This document shows positions 7,302 through 15,228 of a stretch of 20,245 nucleotides of DNA, in pieces. The DNA comes from Verrucomicrobiales bacterium. Lineage in GTDB: Bacteria > Verrucomicrobiota > Verrucomicrobiia > Verrucomicrobiales > DEV007. The position numbers were made by a program, and so were the translations under genes. Location: contig JAKISY010000084.1 of assembly GCA_021648365.1 (NCBI GenBank), positions 1 through 20,245 of the forward strand. Direction: 5' to 3'. Each line of letters begins with the position of its first letter. The first letter of the stretch is position 1. Below the pieces are notes generated by a model. The model was not told the DNA's origin, ran no database searches, and saw only the letters and a program-made list of their open reading frames with translations.

Positions 7302-8582
7302 TCAGTCTGGACTTAGGGCGAAAGGCTTATCGCCGTTATCGCTGTCACTGTCTTGCGGTGGAGATTCTGAGCTTGCTGTTGTTTTAGCAGGGGCAGTGAC
7401 CCCTTTAGGGCTTGGTTGCGGCTTAGGCTGGTTGTCTTTGTCCTCGGTGGTGGCAACAGGCGCTTTTTTTGGCTCTGTTTGAGTGGGGGTAGCTGCTGGT
7501 TGAGAGCTTATGTTTTTTTTGTCAGAAGACTGATGGCTAACTTGGTCGGTGGGAGCGGATTTCTCGCTCGCGACATCGCTGGACTTAGCTGCTGCAGCAG
7601 CTTTCGGTTCAGCTTTTGCCTTAGCTTGCGCAGGCTCCTTGGTAGCCGTTTTTTTCTGTTTAGCTTTGTTGTTATCAGTTGTTTTTTTAGCAGAGGGGGC
7701 GGTGGCGCGAGAGCTACCTTTTTCAGGCAGGTCGATATTGGTATCGTGCTGGATATGCATTTGCCCAGTGAGCACGCCGCCGTCTTTCATGACGATGGCT
7801 TTAGCCGTGGCATCACCTAAAACAGAGCCAGTTTTGTAAATGTTGATGGTGCCAGAGCAAAGAATGTCGCCACGCACCACACCGTAGATATCGGCTGACT
7901 CAGCGATGATGCCTTGGGGGAAATCTACCTCGCATTTGCGCTCAATGGCGACGTTTTTGCAGTGCATGCTGCCGAGTACTTTGCCCGAATTTTTGAAAAT
8001 AGCGTTGCCAGAGCAGTCCACCGATCCAGAGATGCCGCCTAATACGGTCAAGTTGTGGCAGGCGATTTCGCAACCGATAACAGAGCCTTTTTTGTGAATG
8101 ACGACATCGCCCCGAGTGCGGATATTTCTAGAATAATGCTCGCGGATGTCCTCATTGCTGAGACTGATGTAGAGGCTGCAGCGGGCGCACTGGGTGGACG
8201 ACGCGGCGATGCTGACTTCATGCACGTGGCCACATTCAAAACAGCGCACCGGTTTTTTCTCTGGTTCGATTGGTGTCGAGTCTTCAGTGCGGGAGGAGAG
8301 CAAGCGTGCCAGTCCAAAAAAGGAGCGTCGTGGGGCGGGGGCGGGGATAGGTTTTTTTTCAGGCGTTTTTTGCGCACTGTCGCCCTCGTCGAAACCGACG
8401 TCTTCGTAAGCTTTGCCCTCGGTAGCGGTGCTACGGAATCTGGGGCCAGGATCATTGGCTCCAAAAGGAGGTAATGCTACGCCATTTTCGATTTGAAAAT
8501 GCTGCGCGCAGGATCGGCAAAACGTAGAAATTGCCAAGCCTGGCTCGGTTTGCTCGTTGCCACAGTGAGGGCAGGCGAGCAA
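7302..8582 (-). CDS. Bactofilin-like polymer-forming protein with two zinc ribbons
   Basis: The 426 residues contain three parts. Two zinc ribbons are visible: CPHC (4-7) with CRSC (22-25), and CFEC (114-117) with CARC (132-135). Residues of about 150-285 form a bactofilin-type right-handed beta helix, with short repeats rich in Gly, Val and Ile (VVIHKKGSVIGCEI, NLTVLGGISGSVDC, ADIYGVVRGDI). The tail (290-426) is low-complexity, rich in Lys, Ala, Pro, Thr and Gln. Bactofilins self-assemble into cytoskeletal filaments that scaffold envelope and motility proteins. The start is a TTG at 8580-8582: the first ribbon begins at residue 4, so a later start would destroy it, and no in-frame ATG is seen just upstream. 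A second bactofilin gene lies 120 bp upstream in the same direction, so co-assembly is plausible. Confidence 0.82.
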   Translation of the reverse strand: MLACPHCGNEQTEPGLAISTFCRSCAQHFQIENGVALPPFGANDPGPRFRSTATEGKAYEDVGFDEGDSAQKTPEKKPIPAPAPRRSFFGLARLLSSRTEDSTPIEPEKKPVRCFECGHVHEVSIAASSTQCARCSLYISLSNEDIREHYSRNIRTRGDVVIHKKGSVIGCEIACHNLTVLGGISGSVDCSGNAIFKNSGKVLGSMHCKNVAIERKCEVDFPQGIIAESADIYGVVRGDILCSGTINIYKTGSVLGDATAKAIVMKDGGVLTGQMHIQHDTNIDLPEKGSSRATAPSAKKTTDNNKAKQKKTATKEPAQAKAKAEPKAAAAAKSSDVASEKSAPTDQVSHQSSDKKNISSQPAATPTQTEPKKAPVATTEDKDNQPKPQPSPKGVTAPAKTTASSESPPQDSDSDNGDKPFALSPD

Positions 8583-8586
8583 GACT

Positions 8587-8602
8587 TCGTTCTTACGAAC
8601 GA
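8587..8602. other. Small inverted repeat before the TTG start of the zinc-ribbon bactofilin gene
   Basis: A perfect 6-bp stem (TCGTTC / GAACGA) with a 4-nt loop occupies 5 to 20 nt upstream of the TTG start at 8582, where a ribosome would bind. It could dampen translation or be a binding site; nothing shows which. Confidence 0.3.
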
Positions 8603-8702
8603 CTTTTAGTGATGGGCTGTGATCCTTCGTAGCGGGGATAGTTTTTCAGGTTTCAGGGATTGGTTTGATGGGAGGACAGGAGGTAAGTTTGACTGCGGTA
8701 GG

Positions 8703-9206
8703 CTAGGAGTTGGAAGAAGATTTAGAGTCCGAGGATGAGCTGGAAGAGAAAGCGCTACCTTTGTCCTTGGCTGTAGCGGCAGCGCCTACGGACGACGATC
8801 CCATGAAGGTTGCGCCTTCCTCGATCGCTAACTTGCCAGCTTTGATGTCGCCTACCAACTCAGCGTTCTGTTTCAACTCGCAGCGATCGTTGACGGTGAT
8901 ATTCCCTGTCACTTTACCAAAGACGATGACCGAACGAGTGGTGATGTCTCCTTTGATGCGAGCGTTTTCACCCACGGTAAGATCTCCGTCGGAGGATACT
9001 TCGCCATCGATTTTGCCATCGATGATCAGGTCGTTAGAAAATTTAAGGGTTCCTTTGATTTCGACGTCACTAGAAAGAATGTTTTTGCTCATATTGCCGG
9101 CAGGTAGTCTGGGTGATGGTGTGTGTTCAGAAGTAGGGGCGGGACTCGACTCAAGCGGATTCATATCCGAAGGCGAGGATTGATTGATGATTTGTTTTAA
9201 GGCCAC
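8703..9206 (-). CDS. Bactofilin (polymer-forming cytoskeletal protein)
   Basis: This 167-residue protein is a typical bactofilin. An unstructured Ser/Pro-rich N terminus (1-38) precedes the beta-helical core (about 42-137), whose opening is the family signature: SSDVEIKGTLKFSNDLIIDG, then KIDGEVSSDGDLTVGENARIKGDI in successive turns. A short Ala/Ser-rich tail ends in a run of serines. Bactofilins form nucleotide-independent filaments, often at the membrane, and position wall enzymes or motility proteins. The listed start is GTG at 9204-9206. ATG at 9162-9164 (residue 15) or at residue 39, just before the core, are possible alternatives, and no ribosome site decides between them. It probably forms one unit with the zinc-ribbon bactofilin downstream. 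Confidence 0.92.
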   Translation of the reverse strand: MALKQIINQSSPSDMNPLESSPAPTSEHTPSPRLPAGNMSKNILSSDVEIKGTLKFSNDLIIDGKIDGEVSSDGDLTVGENARIKGDITTRSVIVFGKVTGNITVNDRCELKQNAELVGDIKAGKLAIEEGATFMGSSSVGAAATAKDKGSAFSSSSSSDSKSSSNS

Positions 9207-9275
9207 GCTCTACTTAATCAAAGAGCAGCGTAGCAGTCAATCGAACTTCGTCAGAAAATGAAAAAAAATCCCTTT

Positions 9276-10694
9276 TTACAGTTCGGCTAATTCTTCTGCA
9301 GGATAAGTCCAAATCTCACTGAGGGTGGGGTGGTAGTGGGGGATGGATGCGAGATCTTTGGCGGTAGCTCGGAAATACATCGCGACCACCAGCTCGTGAA
9401 TCAGGTCAACCGCTTCGGGACCGACCACCACTGCGCCGATCAACTCACCTGTTTTGTTATTTTGCATTAACTTTACAAAGCCGTGCATTTCATTCATAAT
9501 CATAGACTTGCCATGATCATTGAATGGGTAAGAGGCGCAACTGAAATCTATGCCTTGCTGGATGGCTTCGTCACTGGTCAAGCCGACCCAAGCGACTTGG
9601 GGGGTGGAGAAAATGCCATAAAGTTTGAGTCGATAGTCAATGTGGCGCGGTTTTTTATCACATTTACCCAGTAGGATAGCCGCATTTTGAGCGAGGATTT
9701 CCCCTTGTTCGATGGCGATATGGACGATTTCATGTGGGCCGGTGACGTCTCCTGCGGCATAGATGTGTGGGATGGAGGTCGCCATACTGGAATCGGTAGC
9801 GATGTGCCGTGCTCTCATTTCGAGCTTGATCGCGTCCAGGTTCAGGGATTGAGTATTGGGTGCGCGCCCTAGGGCATAGAGGATGTCGTCGCAAATCACT
9901 TCTTTAGGCTGACCGGCTTGCTCGAAATGAACCACTTTTTGTCCATCTCGGCTTTCGACTTTGCGCAGACCGGTGCCGGTAAAGACCTCAATGCCGTGTG
10001 ATGCCATGCCGGCTTCGAGCGCTTGCGCCACATCGGCATCGCAGCCGCGCAATAACTGTCCGCTGCGTTGGATCACGGTGACTTTTTTGCCAATGCCTTC
10101 TAAATAACAAGCCATTTCCAAAGCGATCGCTCCGCCACCCAAGACAGCGATGTGGTCGGGCAAGCTCTGCGCGTCGAGGATGTCGTCGCTGGTCAGAAAG
10201 CCGTTTTTTTCGAGTCCGGGCAGTTGAATGACGTCGATATGCGAGCCAGTGGCGATGCAGATGGCATCGGCGGTGATGGTGAGGGTTTCTTGTGATTGAT
10301 TCAGGCGCACTTGCAAGCTGTGTTCGTCGACGAAGCTTGCTGTGCCACGTATCAGATCGAACTTGCCATTTTCTAGTTGTTCTTGACGGTAGGAAGAGAA
10401 ATCCTCGATCAAACGGCGTTTGCGTTGAATGATGGCGGGTAGATCCACTTGAGCGTCTGCGCCGAGTAAGCCAAATTCCGCAGCATCGCGTAGATCTCGG
10501 CAACGGTTGGAGGATTCGATCAAGGCCTTGCTGGGCATGCACCCACGCAAGATGCACAGTCCGCCGAGCGGGTCGGCGCCGTCGATCACTGCGGTTGTGA
10601 GACCAAAATCATTGGCGGCGGTGCGGGCGGCGGCGTAGCCAGCGCTGCCTCCGCCGATGATGATGAGTTCGTAGTGTTGGGCTGAGTTCGGCAT
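9276..10694 (-). CDS. Dihydrolipoyl dehydrogenase-like pyridine nucleotide-disulfide oxidoreductase
   Basis: This 472-residue flavoenzyme has the full fold of the lipoamide dehydrogenase/mercuric reductase family. The FAD site is IIIGGGSAGYAAA (11-23), the redox-active disulfide is Cys47-Cys52 in GGLCILRGCMPSK, the NAD(P)H-binding motif is VLGGGAIALEMA, the second FAD motif is IYAAGDVTG, and the C-terminal dimer domain ends with the catalytic His455-Glu460 pair (HPTLSE). The family moves electrons between NAD(P)H and a dithiol. The disulfide segment differs from the usual GGTCLNVGCIPSK, and no 2-oxoacid dehydrogenase genes are nearby, so a role as the E3 subunit is unproven; other disulfide substrates are possible. 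It stands alone upstream of the bactofilin genes. Confidence 0.88.
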   Translation of the reverse strand: MPNSAQHYELIIIGGGSAGYAAARTAANDFGLTTAVIDGADPLGGLCILRGCMPSKALIESSNRCRDLRDAAEFGLLGADAQVDLPAIIQRKRRLIEDFSSYRQEQLENGKFDLIRGTASFVDEHSLQVRLNQSQETLTITADAICIATGSHIDVIQLPGLEKNGFLTSDDILDAQSLPDHIAVLGGGAIALEMACYLEGIGKKVTVIQRSGQLLRGCDADVAQALEAGMASHGIEVFTGTGLRKVESRDGQKVVHFEQAGQPKEVICDDILYALGRAPNTQSLNLDAIKLEMRARHIATDSSMATSIPHIYAAGDVTGPHEIVHIAIEQGEILAQNAAILLGKCDKKPRHIDYRLKLYGIFSTPQVAWVGLTSDEAIQQGIDFSCASYPFNDHGKSMIMNEMHGFVKLMQNNKTGELIGAVVVGPEAVDLIHELVVAMYFRATAKDLASIPHYHPTLSEIWTYPAEELAEL

Positions 10695-10804
10695 GCTGGG
10701 TGAAAAATTGAGAATTGAGAATTTGAGTCGTATGCGCGTTCGCAGGAGCGAGATAGCTGGAGGATATTACACTGAAGCGATTAGGGCGGGCAAGTTGATG
10801 TGGG

Positions 10805-10863
10805 ACAGCTTTGTAAGCTGTGGATATGGAAGGAAGAACAGGTTGAAAACCTGTGGCACATTA
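10805..10863. repeat. Double-hairpin repeat element, copy 1
   Basis: Two 7-bp hairpins lie in the spacer between the flavoenzyme and rhodanese genes. The first is ACAGCTT-tgt-AAGCTGT (10805-10821). The second is ACAGGTT-gaa-AACCTGT (10838-10854), framed by GGAAGA on the left and GGCACATTA on the right. A second copy with the same order and framing lies at 16228-16299. The rest of the 268-bp spacer shows no gene; it also holds a short tandem of attgagaa near 10710. Confidence 0.75.
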
Positions 10864-10962
10864 TGTGAGGGGTGTTTATTTTTATGCAAAAAGCGTAAAA
10901 ATAAATCGAGCCGACTCAGACTAAGTGGGTTATTGCGAGGAGGTAAAGGGTTGCGCCGTTGT

Positions 10963-11472
10963 TTATTTCTCGATGGGTAATTGCTCTTTGCCCCAGTCCA
11001 TCATGCCGCCATCGAGGTGCAGGAGGTGCTGGAAACCGAGTTTTTTGAAAATTTTCAATGCACTACTGCTACGTCCGCCGGCCTGACAGTGAATCAGGTA
11101 GGTTTTAGAGGTATCGAGTTTTTTCAAATCATCAGCAAAAGAGGGGGATCTAAAATCGACATTGATGGCACCTTTGATGTGCCCATTGCTAAATTCGTCA
11201 GCACCGCGCACGTCGATCACGATGGTAGCGGGATTGTTTTTGATGTATTCAGCCGCCTGAACTGCGTTGACGTGTTTCACTTCGTTGCTCGCGGCAGGTT
11301 TTTTGTCCGCTACTGTGCCTGCTGGTTCCTGTTTGGAGCTAGGATCGGCTACCTGCGTATCGGGCGCGCTGCCTTTGTTGGTCGAGTTAGAAGCGGCGTC
11401 ATTTTTTTGACAAGCTCCACTGAAGATCGAGGCTGCGATGACGATGGCTGGGAAGGTGTAGATGGTTTTCAT
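10963..11472 (-). CDS. Rhodanese-like lipoprotein
   Basis: This is a 169-residue exported single-domain sulfurtransferase. Residues 1-20 form a signal peptide (MKTIYTFPAIVIAASIFSGA) followed by Cys21, which fits a loose lipobox (SGAC) and suggests lipid anchoring. A low-complexity linker follows (22-65). The rhodanese domain (66-167) has IDVRGADEFSNGHIKGAINV and the active-site loop HCQAGGRSS with catalytic Cys129. Such proteins carry sulfur as a persulfide; the periplasmic substrate is unknown. The frame stays open 46 codons further upstream, but that extension would bury the signal peptide and run into the divergent amidase gene, so the ATG at 11470-11472 is preferred. Confidence 0.87.
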   Translation of the reverse strand: MKTIYTFPAIVIAASIFSGACQKNDAASNSTNKGSAPDTQVADPSSKQEPAGTVADKKPAASNEVKHVNAVQAAEYIKNNPATIVIDVRGADEFSNGHIKGAINVDFRSPSFADDLKKLDTSKTYLIHCQAGGRSSSALKIFKKLGFQHLLHLDGGMMDWGKEQLPIEK

Positions 11473-11540
11473 AATAGGTTGGAGAGTTCTAAAAAGTGAC
11501 TTGGACTTGATGTGTGAGTCATTCTGATAGAAGTAGAGCA

Positions 11541-12329
11541 ATGAATGTGGTGCTTTGTCAAACCAATATCGTGTGGGAAGATCGTGAAGCGAACTTCGAG
11601 CGTATCTCAAATCTGCTTGCCAGTGCAGAGATACCAGCGCAGAGCCTAGTGGTTTTGCCGGAAATGTTTGCTACGGGTTTTTCCATGAATGTGGGAAAAG
11701 TGGCGGAAGCGGCTCCCTCGCAGGCGGAGGCTTTTTTGCAAGGTTTGGCGAAGCAATACGATGGTCTGTTTATCGGCGGAGTGGTGCGAGAGGCGGAGGG
11801 GGGCGACGAGGGTGGGCGAAAGGGCTGTAATCAATCGGTGGCGGTGGACCCCACGGGGCAGTGTTTGGCGAGGTATCAAAAGATTCGTACTTTTCGTAAT
11901 GCGAGCACCAATGAGTTTGCCTTTTATCAAAGAGGCACCGAGGTGGTGACCTTTGATTGGGGCGGGTTTAAGATTTGCCCATTGATTTGTTATGACCTGC
12001 GGTTCCCGGAATTGTTTCGTCGCGGAGCGGCGCAGGGAGCGCAGCTTTTCGTGGTGATCGCCAGTTGGCCAGTGGCGCGGGTGGATCATTGGCTGACATT
12101 GCTGCGTGCGCGTGCGATTGAGAATCAGGCCTACGTGGTGGGAGTGAATCGCTGTGGAGAAGATCCCAACTGGGATTACCCAGGAGCGAGCGTAGTGATC
12201 GATCCACATGGCAAGGTGCTAGTGAATGCAAGAGAGGGCGAGGCGGTGGTATCGGCGGAGGTGTCGATCGAGGTGGTGGATGAGTGGCGTGAGACCTTTC
12301 CAGCGCTGGTAGATCTGGAGGTGGAGTAA
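11541..12329 (+). CDS. Carbon-nitrogen hydrolase, nitrilase superfamily (omega-amidase-like)
   Basis: This 262-residue cytoplasmic amidase has the Glu-Lys-Cys catalytic triad: Glu41 (VVLPEMFATGF), Lys114 (RYQKIRTF) and Cys150 (ICYDLRFPE). The ICYDLRFPE and EMFATGFSM segments resemble the YafV/Nit2 omega-amidase branch, which hydrolyses alpha-ketoglutaramate and related omega-amides in methionine salvage and transamination clean-up. The exact substrate cannot be read from sequence. ATG at 11541 places the core strand MNVVLCQTNI at the N terminus, as in the family. An earlier in-frame ATG (11514) would add nine residues and crowd the 68-bp divergent spacer with the rhodanese gene. Confidence 0.88.
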   Translation: MNVVLCQTNIVWEDREANFERISNLLASAEIPAQSLVVLPEMFATGFSMNVGKVAEAAPSQAEAFLQGLAKQYDGLFIGGVVREAEGGDEGGRKGCNQSVAVDPTGQCLARYQKIRTFRNASTNEFAFYQRGTEVVTFDWGGFKICPLICYDLRFPELFRRGAAQGAQLFVVIASWPVARVDHWLTLLRARAIENQAYVVGVNRCGEDPNWDYPGASVVIDPHGKVLVNAREGEAVVSAEVSIEVVDEWRETFPALVDLEVE

Positions 12330-12650
12330 GGAAAGTGGCGAAAACTGGCGAAAACTGGCGCACGACTAAATGATGATAGCCAGGCAGGAAAAGCGGGAAG
12401 AAAAGATTGGCTCACGCCCGCTGCGCTCAAGACGCTAAGAACGCAGAGGAAGAACTTTTGATGGGAAGAGTGGAGGGGTGATGGATTAGGAATTTGAATC
12501 GTAACGAAGTGGAGGTAGCCAGAGACAGCTATTCGAAGGCAAATTTGAGATTTGAAATTGGGAAGAGGGAGTTGAATTGTGAATGATGATCCGAACTACT
12601 TCAGGAGAGCCTTCGTAAAGGGGGAATCGTCTGATCAATGCACGTCGCTT
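12330..12650. other. Intergenic region with a 10-bp tandem repeat
   Basis: No convincing gene lies in these 321 bp between two converging genes. Directly after the amidase stop there are three 10-bp units (12331-12360): one diverged GAAAGTGGCG and two exact AAAACTGGCG. Around 12411-12445 a degenerate stretch resembles the CACGC/ACGCAGAG repeat family found in full at 15131 and 16121. No clear intrinsic terminator is seen. Confidence 0.5.
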
Positions 12651-14621
12651 TCAGCGTTTGAACCAGCTGCGTTTTTTGGGGGGGGCTTCGAGGGTTTGGG
12701 TGGTGGGCTGGGCTTGCGGTTCGTTAAATTCGCCATCGTCGATGACGCCGGGCAGGGCTTGTGGTTCGCTGGCAGCTTGGGCGATGGGGTTGAGGTCGCC
12801 GATGAGGGCGGGGCCGTTGCTGTTCAGGGGGCCGGGAAGTTGGGTTTCGCGAATGCTCTCTTGCGGGGCGGGGCGGTTTTTGGCGGGTAACGAGAGGCCG
12901 ACGGCTCCATCGGTGATGGTCTCGATCTCGCCTGTTTGCGATAGCTGCAGGGAGTCGAGCAGTTCGGCGAGTTGTTCGAGGAAGGCGTGTAGGTCAAAGG
13001 TCACGACGCAGTCATTGACGGCGTTGTAGTTTTCCTGTAAAAACTTGCGTAAGGAGTTGAGTGCTAGGAACAGGGACTCATCGGGGATGGAGCCGTGTTC
13101 GAAATGGGTACCGAGTACCAACTGTTCGGCGATGGCGATGAAGTTTTTGTATAATACTCCTTGTGCGCTGGGGCATTTTTCGCGGTTCATGCCGCTTTCG
13201 ATGCGCCCGGCGGGGGGGGCGGCGATGATGCCTTCGGTGGTGGGGAAGCAGCGCAGCTTGAGCAGGAATTTGGGCCAATGGTCGATGCGGCGTTTTTGTA
13301 GTTCGCGCACGCGGAACTGGGTTTCTTGCGGGAAATGCAGTTGGATGCTGTGTATCGATAGACCGAGTATGGGGATGCGGGCTTCGTTGGCTTGGTTGAC
13401 GGCGTGGCGGAGGTAGTTGAGCAGGATGACGCTCTCTACGGCATCGAGTTTGTTGTGTCGTAGGGAGAGGAAATCGGGCAGGGAGAAGCCAATGGTGGGC
13501 TGTTCGACGATGAGCACGGCTTCGTCGCTTTCTTGGATCTCGCGCACGGGCAGGAGGTAGGCGTGCTGTGCGGGATCAATTTTGGCGAGGTCTTGTTGCA
13601 GCTTTCTGAAATCTAGCGCGGGCCAGGTGTGGGTGCGGGGCAGGATTTGGATGCGGGTTTCGCAGGGCTCTTGGTCGAGCTCGAAGCTGGCGCTATAGGT
13701 GTAGCAGTGGTGGTCGTCTTCGCTGGTTTCGGCTAGCTGGTACTGACCGGCGAAGGTTTGACTGAGATCGAGTTTTGGGAAAAGTTTTTGTTTGAGGCGG
13801 AATTTAGGCAGTTGTCGTTTGGCGACGGGTGGGGCTTGAAAACGTGAGCCTTTGGTTATTTTGGGAGAGACGGCGCTGTAGGCTTCGCGCAGTTCTTTGC
13901 GAAATTGTGCCAGTGAGCTGGGGCCGTTGGCGGAGGCGGCGCCGAGGGTGTGCTTGAGGATGAACTTGACATTGGTGGGCAGGGTGTCGAGTTCGGCGAG
14001 TTGCTGATCGCTGCCTTTGGGTTGGTAGGCTTTGGCGGTGAGCAGGAAATAGAGGATCTGGGCGATGCCGGAGATCAACTTTTTGGGTTTGATGCTGACG
14101 GCGGTCTGGTTTTCGCAGCTAGCTAGGCTGCAGTCGCTGATTTGTAGGGCGAGTTGTGAGTTGTGATTGGAAACAACTTGCAGCCGTCCTAAGTTCAAGC
14201 CCTGTAACAAGCGGGCTTTGGACTGCATTTGAAAAATGATGTCGGTGAGCTGGATGGTGAGGGCGAGAGTCAGCGCGGTGTCCAGTGGGCCGTTGCGTTT
14301 GACGTAGGAGGTGATGGGTTCGCTGTCACTGATCTGGGTGGTATAGTAGTGCAGACCGTTGTGGCAACCGACGTCGAGGATTTTGCTACAACAGGGGCTG
14401 TGGAGGCTGCCTGCCATCCAGGCGCGGTCGGTGAAGGATCGCTGCTGATCTTCGTTGAAGCTGTCGCTTTCTGGCAGGATGTGTAGCTCGACGAGGTTGA
14501 GGGTCTCGGGGTCGAAAGCGAGGCAAAGCATCTCGTTGGGTATGCCGGGGAAGGTCGCGGGGCTTCCGTCTGGCCCTAGCGATATGAGATAGCGGGCAAA
14601 CTGTTCCAGATTTTGAGACAT
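12651..14621 (-). CDS. Putative dual pseudokinase (two degenerate protein-kinase-like domains)
   Basis: The 656 residues match no family by obvious motif, but the order of conserved blocks follows a protein kinase twice. In the first half, VELHILP (44-50) stands where VAVK is expected (His47 for Lys), LHSPCCSKILDVGCHNGLHYY (73-93) resembles the HPNIV...DxG strand region, NGPLDTALTLALTIQLTDII (110-129) the D and E helices, GLNLGRLQV (141-149) the HRD loop without Asp, and ISDCSLA (161-167) the DFG segment as DCS. The second half (about 290-435) repeats the pattern with IQILP, VLIVEQPTIGFSLPDFL and ILGLSIHSIQLHF. No membrane helix is seen, and the C terminus is basic (PPKKRSWFKR). If correct, it is a scaffold or regulator without catalysis. 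It is alone on its strand here, converging with the amidase gene. Confidence 0.6.
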   Translation of the reverse strand: MSQNLEQFARYLISLGPDGSPATFPGIPNEMLCLAFDPETLNLVELHILPESDSFNEDQQRSFTDRAWMAGSLHSPCCSKILDVGCHNGLHYYTTQISDSEPITSYVKRNGPLDTALTLALTIQLTDIIFQMQSKARLLQGLNLGRLQVVSNHNSQLALQISDCSLASCENQTAVSIKPKKLISGIAQILYFLLTAKAYQPKGSDQQLAELDTLPTNVKFILKHTLGAASANGPSSLAQFRKELREAYSAVSPKITKGSRFQAPPVAKRQLPKFRLKQKLFPKLDLSQTFAGQYQLAETSEDDHHCYTYSASFELDQEPCETRIQILPRTHTWPALDFRKLQQDLAKIDPAQHAYLLPVREIQESDEAVLIVEQPTIGFSLPDFLSLRHNKLDAVESVILLNYLRHAVNQANEARIPILGLSIHSIQLHFPQETQFRVRELQKRRIDHWPKFLLKLRCFPTTEGIIAAPPAGRIESGMNREKCPSAQGVLYKNFIAIAEQLVLGTHFEHGSIPDESLFLALNSLRKFLQENYNAVNDCVVTFDLHAFLEQLAELLDSLQLSQTGEIETITDGAVGLSLPAKNRPAPQESIRETQLPGPLNSNGPALIGDLNPIAQAASEPQALPGVIDDGEFNEPQAQPTTQTLEAPPKKRSWFKR

Positions 14622-14824
14622 TAGAGATGAGCTGGTATGAAAACGGGTGGGTGAAAGGGCTTAGATTCTGGTGTGGTTAGTGAGGTGCTGGTATCAAGTG
14701 GGCTTACTCTAGAAAAACGATAGCGTTTGGCAAATTGAATATACCGCTTTGTTGCGGGATTTCTTCTGAAAAATGCGGCTAGCTGGAAGAACTTTGAAAA
14801 AAGGCGATGATTGAGTCTGCGAAA

Positions 14825-14846
14825 GGCACGACGGAGCGTGCCCCTC
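14825..14846. repeat. GGCACG-type hairpin repeat, copy 1
   Basis: A 6-bp stem GGCACG / CGTGCC encloses a 6-nt loop (acggag) and is followed by CCTC. Related copies lie at 16033 and 18752. The probable group II intron begins three bases after this copy. Confidence 0.7.
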
Positions 14847-14848
14847 GC

Positions 14849-15092
14849 GTGCCCAGCATGGGTGATAACTAATTGAATGAAAGCAAGAGGTTGGAGAATG
14901 GCGTTGATGCTAGGAACGATATTGCCTAATCGATGGTTGAAAAGCCACGGGTACTGGGTGCCATCAGATCTTGCGAAGGAGAGTGCAAAGGAAAACTCGA
15001 TTTGAGCTATGTTTCAACCGTCGGATGCACAAAACGGCATGTCCGGTGGTGTGGGAGGGGTGACGGGCGCAATCCCGTCACCTCCACCCGAT
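14849..15092 (+). ncRNA. Probable group II intron remnant without ORF
   Basis: This 244-nt segment has features of both ends of a bacterial group II intron. It starts GTGCCCAGCATGGG, near the GUGYG-type 5' consensus. At 15014-15050 a domain V-like hairpin can be drawn (ACC..GGATGC with GCATGTCCGGT). It is followed by a 9-bp hairpin GGTGACGGG / CCCGTCACC (15059-15082) like domain VI, and by ACCCGAT, which gives a candidate branch-point A (15086) seven bases from a terminal AT. It is too short to hold domains I-IV and a reverse transcriptase, so it should be a deleted and inactive copy. It splits a palindromic repeat that is whole at 16033-16162. The AGC catalytic triad of domain V was not evident, so another structured element remains possible. 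Confidence 0.55.
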
Positions 15093-15093
15093 C

Positions 15094-15179
15094 AATGGAG
15101 GGGCAAGCTTCAACTCTGGATCGAAGAGGGGCTCACGCAGAGGCGCAGAGACGCGGAGGGATATAAGATTGAGGGGTGG
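15094..15179. repeat. Long direct repeat, copy 1 (with CACGCAGAG motif)
   Basis: These 86 bp recur at 16067-16162. Both copies run from AATGGAGGGG through AAGCTTCAACT, GGATCGAAGAGGGGCTCACG and the CACGCAGAG/ACGCGGAGG motif to ATTGAGGGGTGG. Copy 1 has eight extra bases in the CGCAGAG stretch and lacks an 18-bp insert present in copy 2. Confidence 0.85.
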
Positions 15180-15228
15180 GATAGTGATGATTGGTTCTAC
15201 GGTGTCTAATGCCATAATGGCGGTAGTT

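Larger units (their letters stand above)
14622..15228. other. Gene-free region with palindromic repeat and intron remnant
   Basis: No credible protein gene lies here. The first 200 bp (14622-14824) show nothing recognisable apart from a short inverted repeat near 14716-14730 (AAACG/CGTTT). From 14825 on, the region is made of a palindromic repeat, a probable group II intron remnant and a direct repeat, each listed separately. Two short open frames in 14933-15209 cross these elements and have no protein-like features. Confidence 0.6.

Noticed and set aside
9276..10694. Assignment of the flavoenzyme as mercuric reductase
   Set aside because: There is no N-terminal heavy-metal domain, no C-terminal vicinal Cys pair and no mer genes nearby.
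11473..11610. 46-codon N-terminal extension of the rhodanese frame
   Set aside because: It would place the signal peptide and lipobox inside the protein and overlap the start of the divergent amidase gene; the ATG at 11470-11472 fits better.
12658..13416. Long plus-strand open frames opposite the pseudokinase gene
   Set aside because: They are antisense frames; the minus-strand frame is longer, has ordered domains and ends at a sensible basic C terminus.
14933..15209. Two short plus-strand open frames
   Set aside because: They cross the intron-like hairpins and the direct repeat and have no protein-like pattern.
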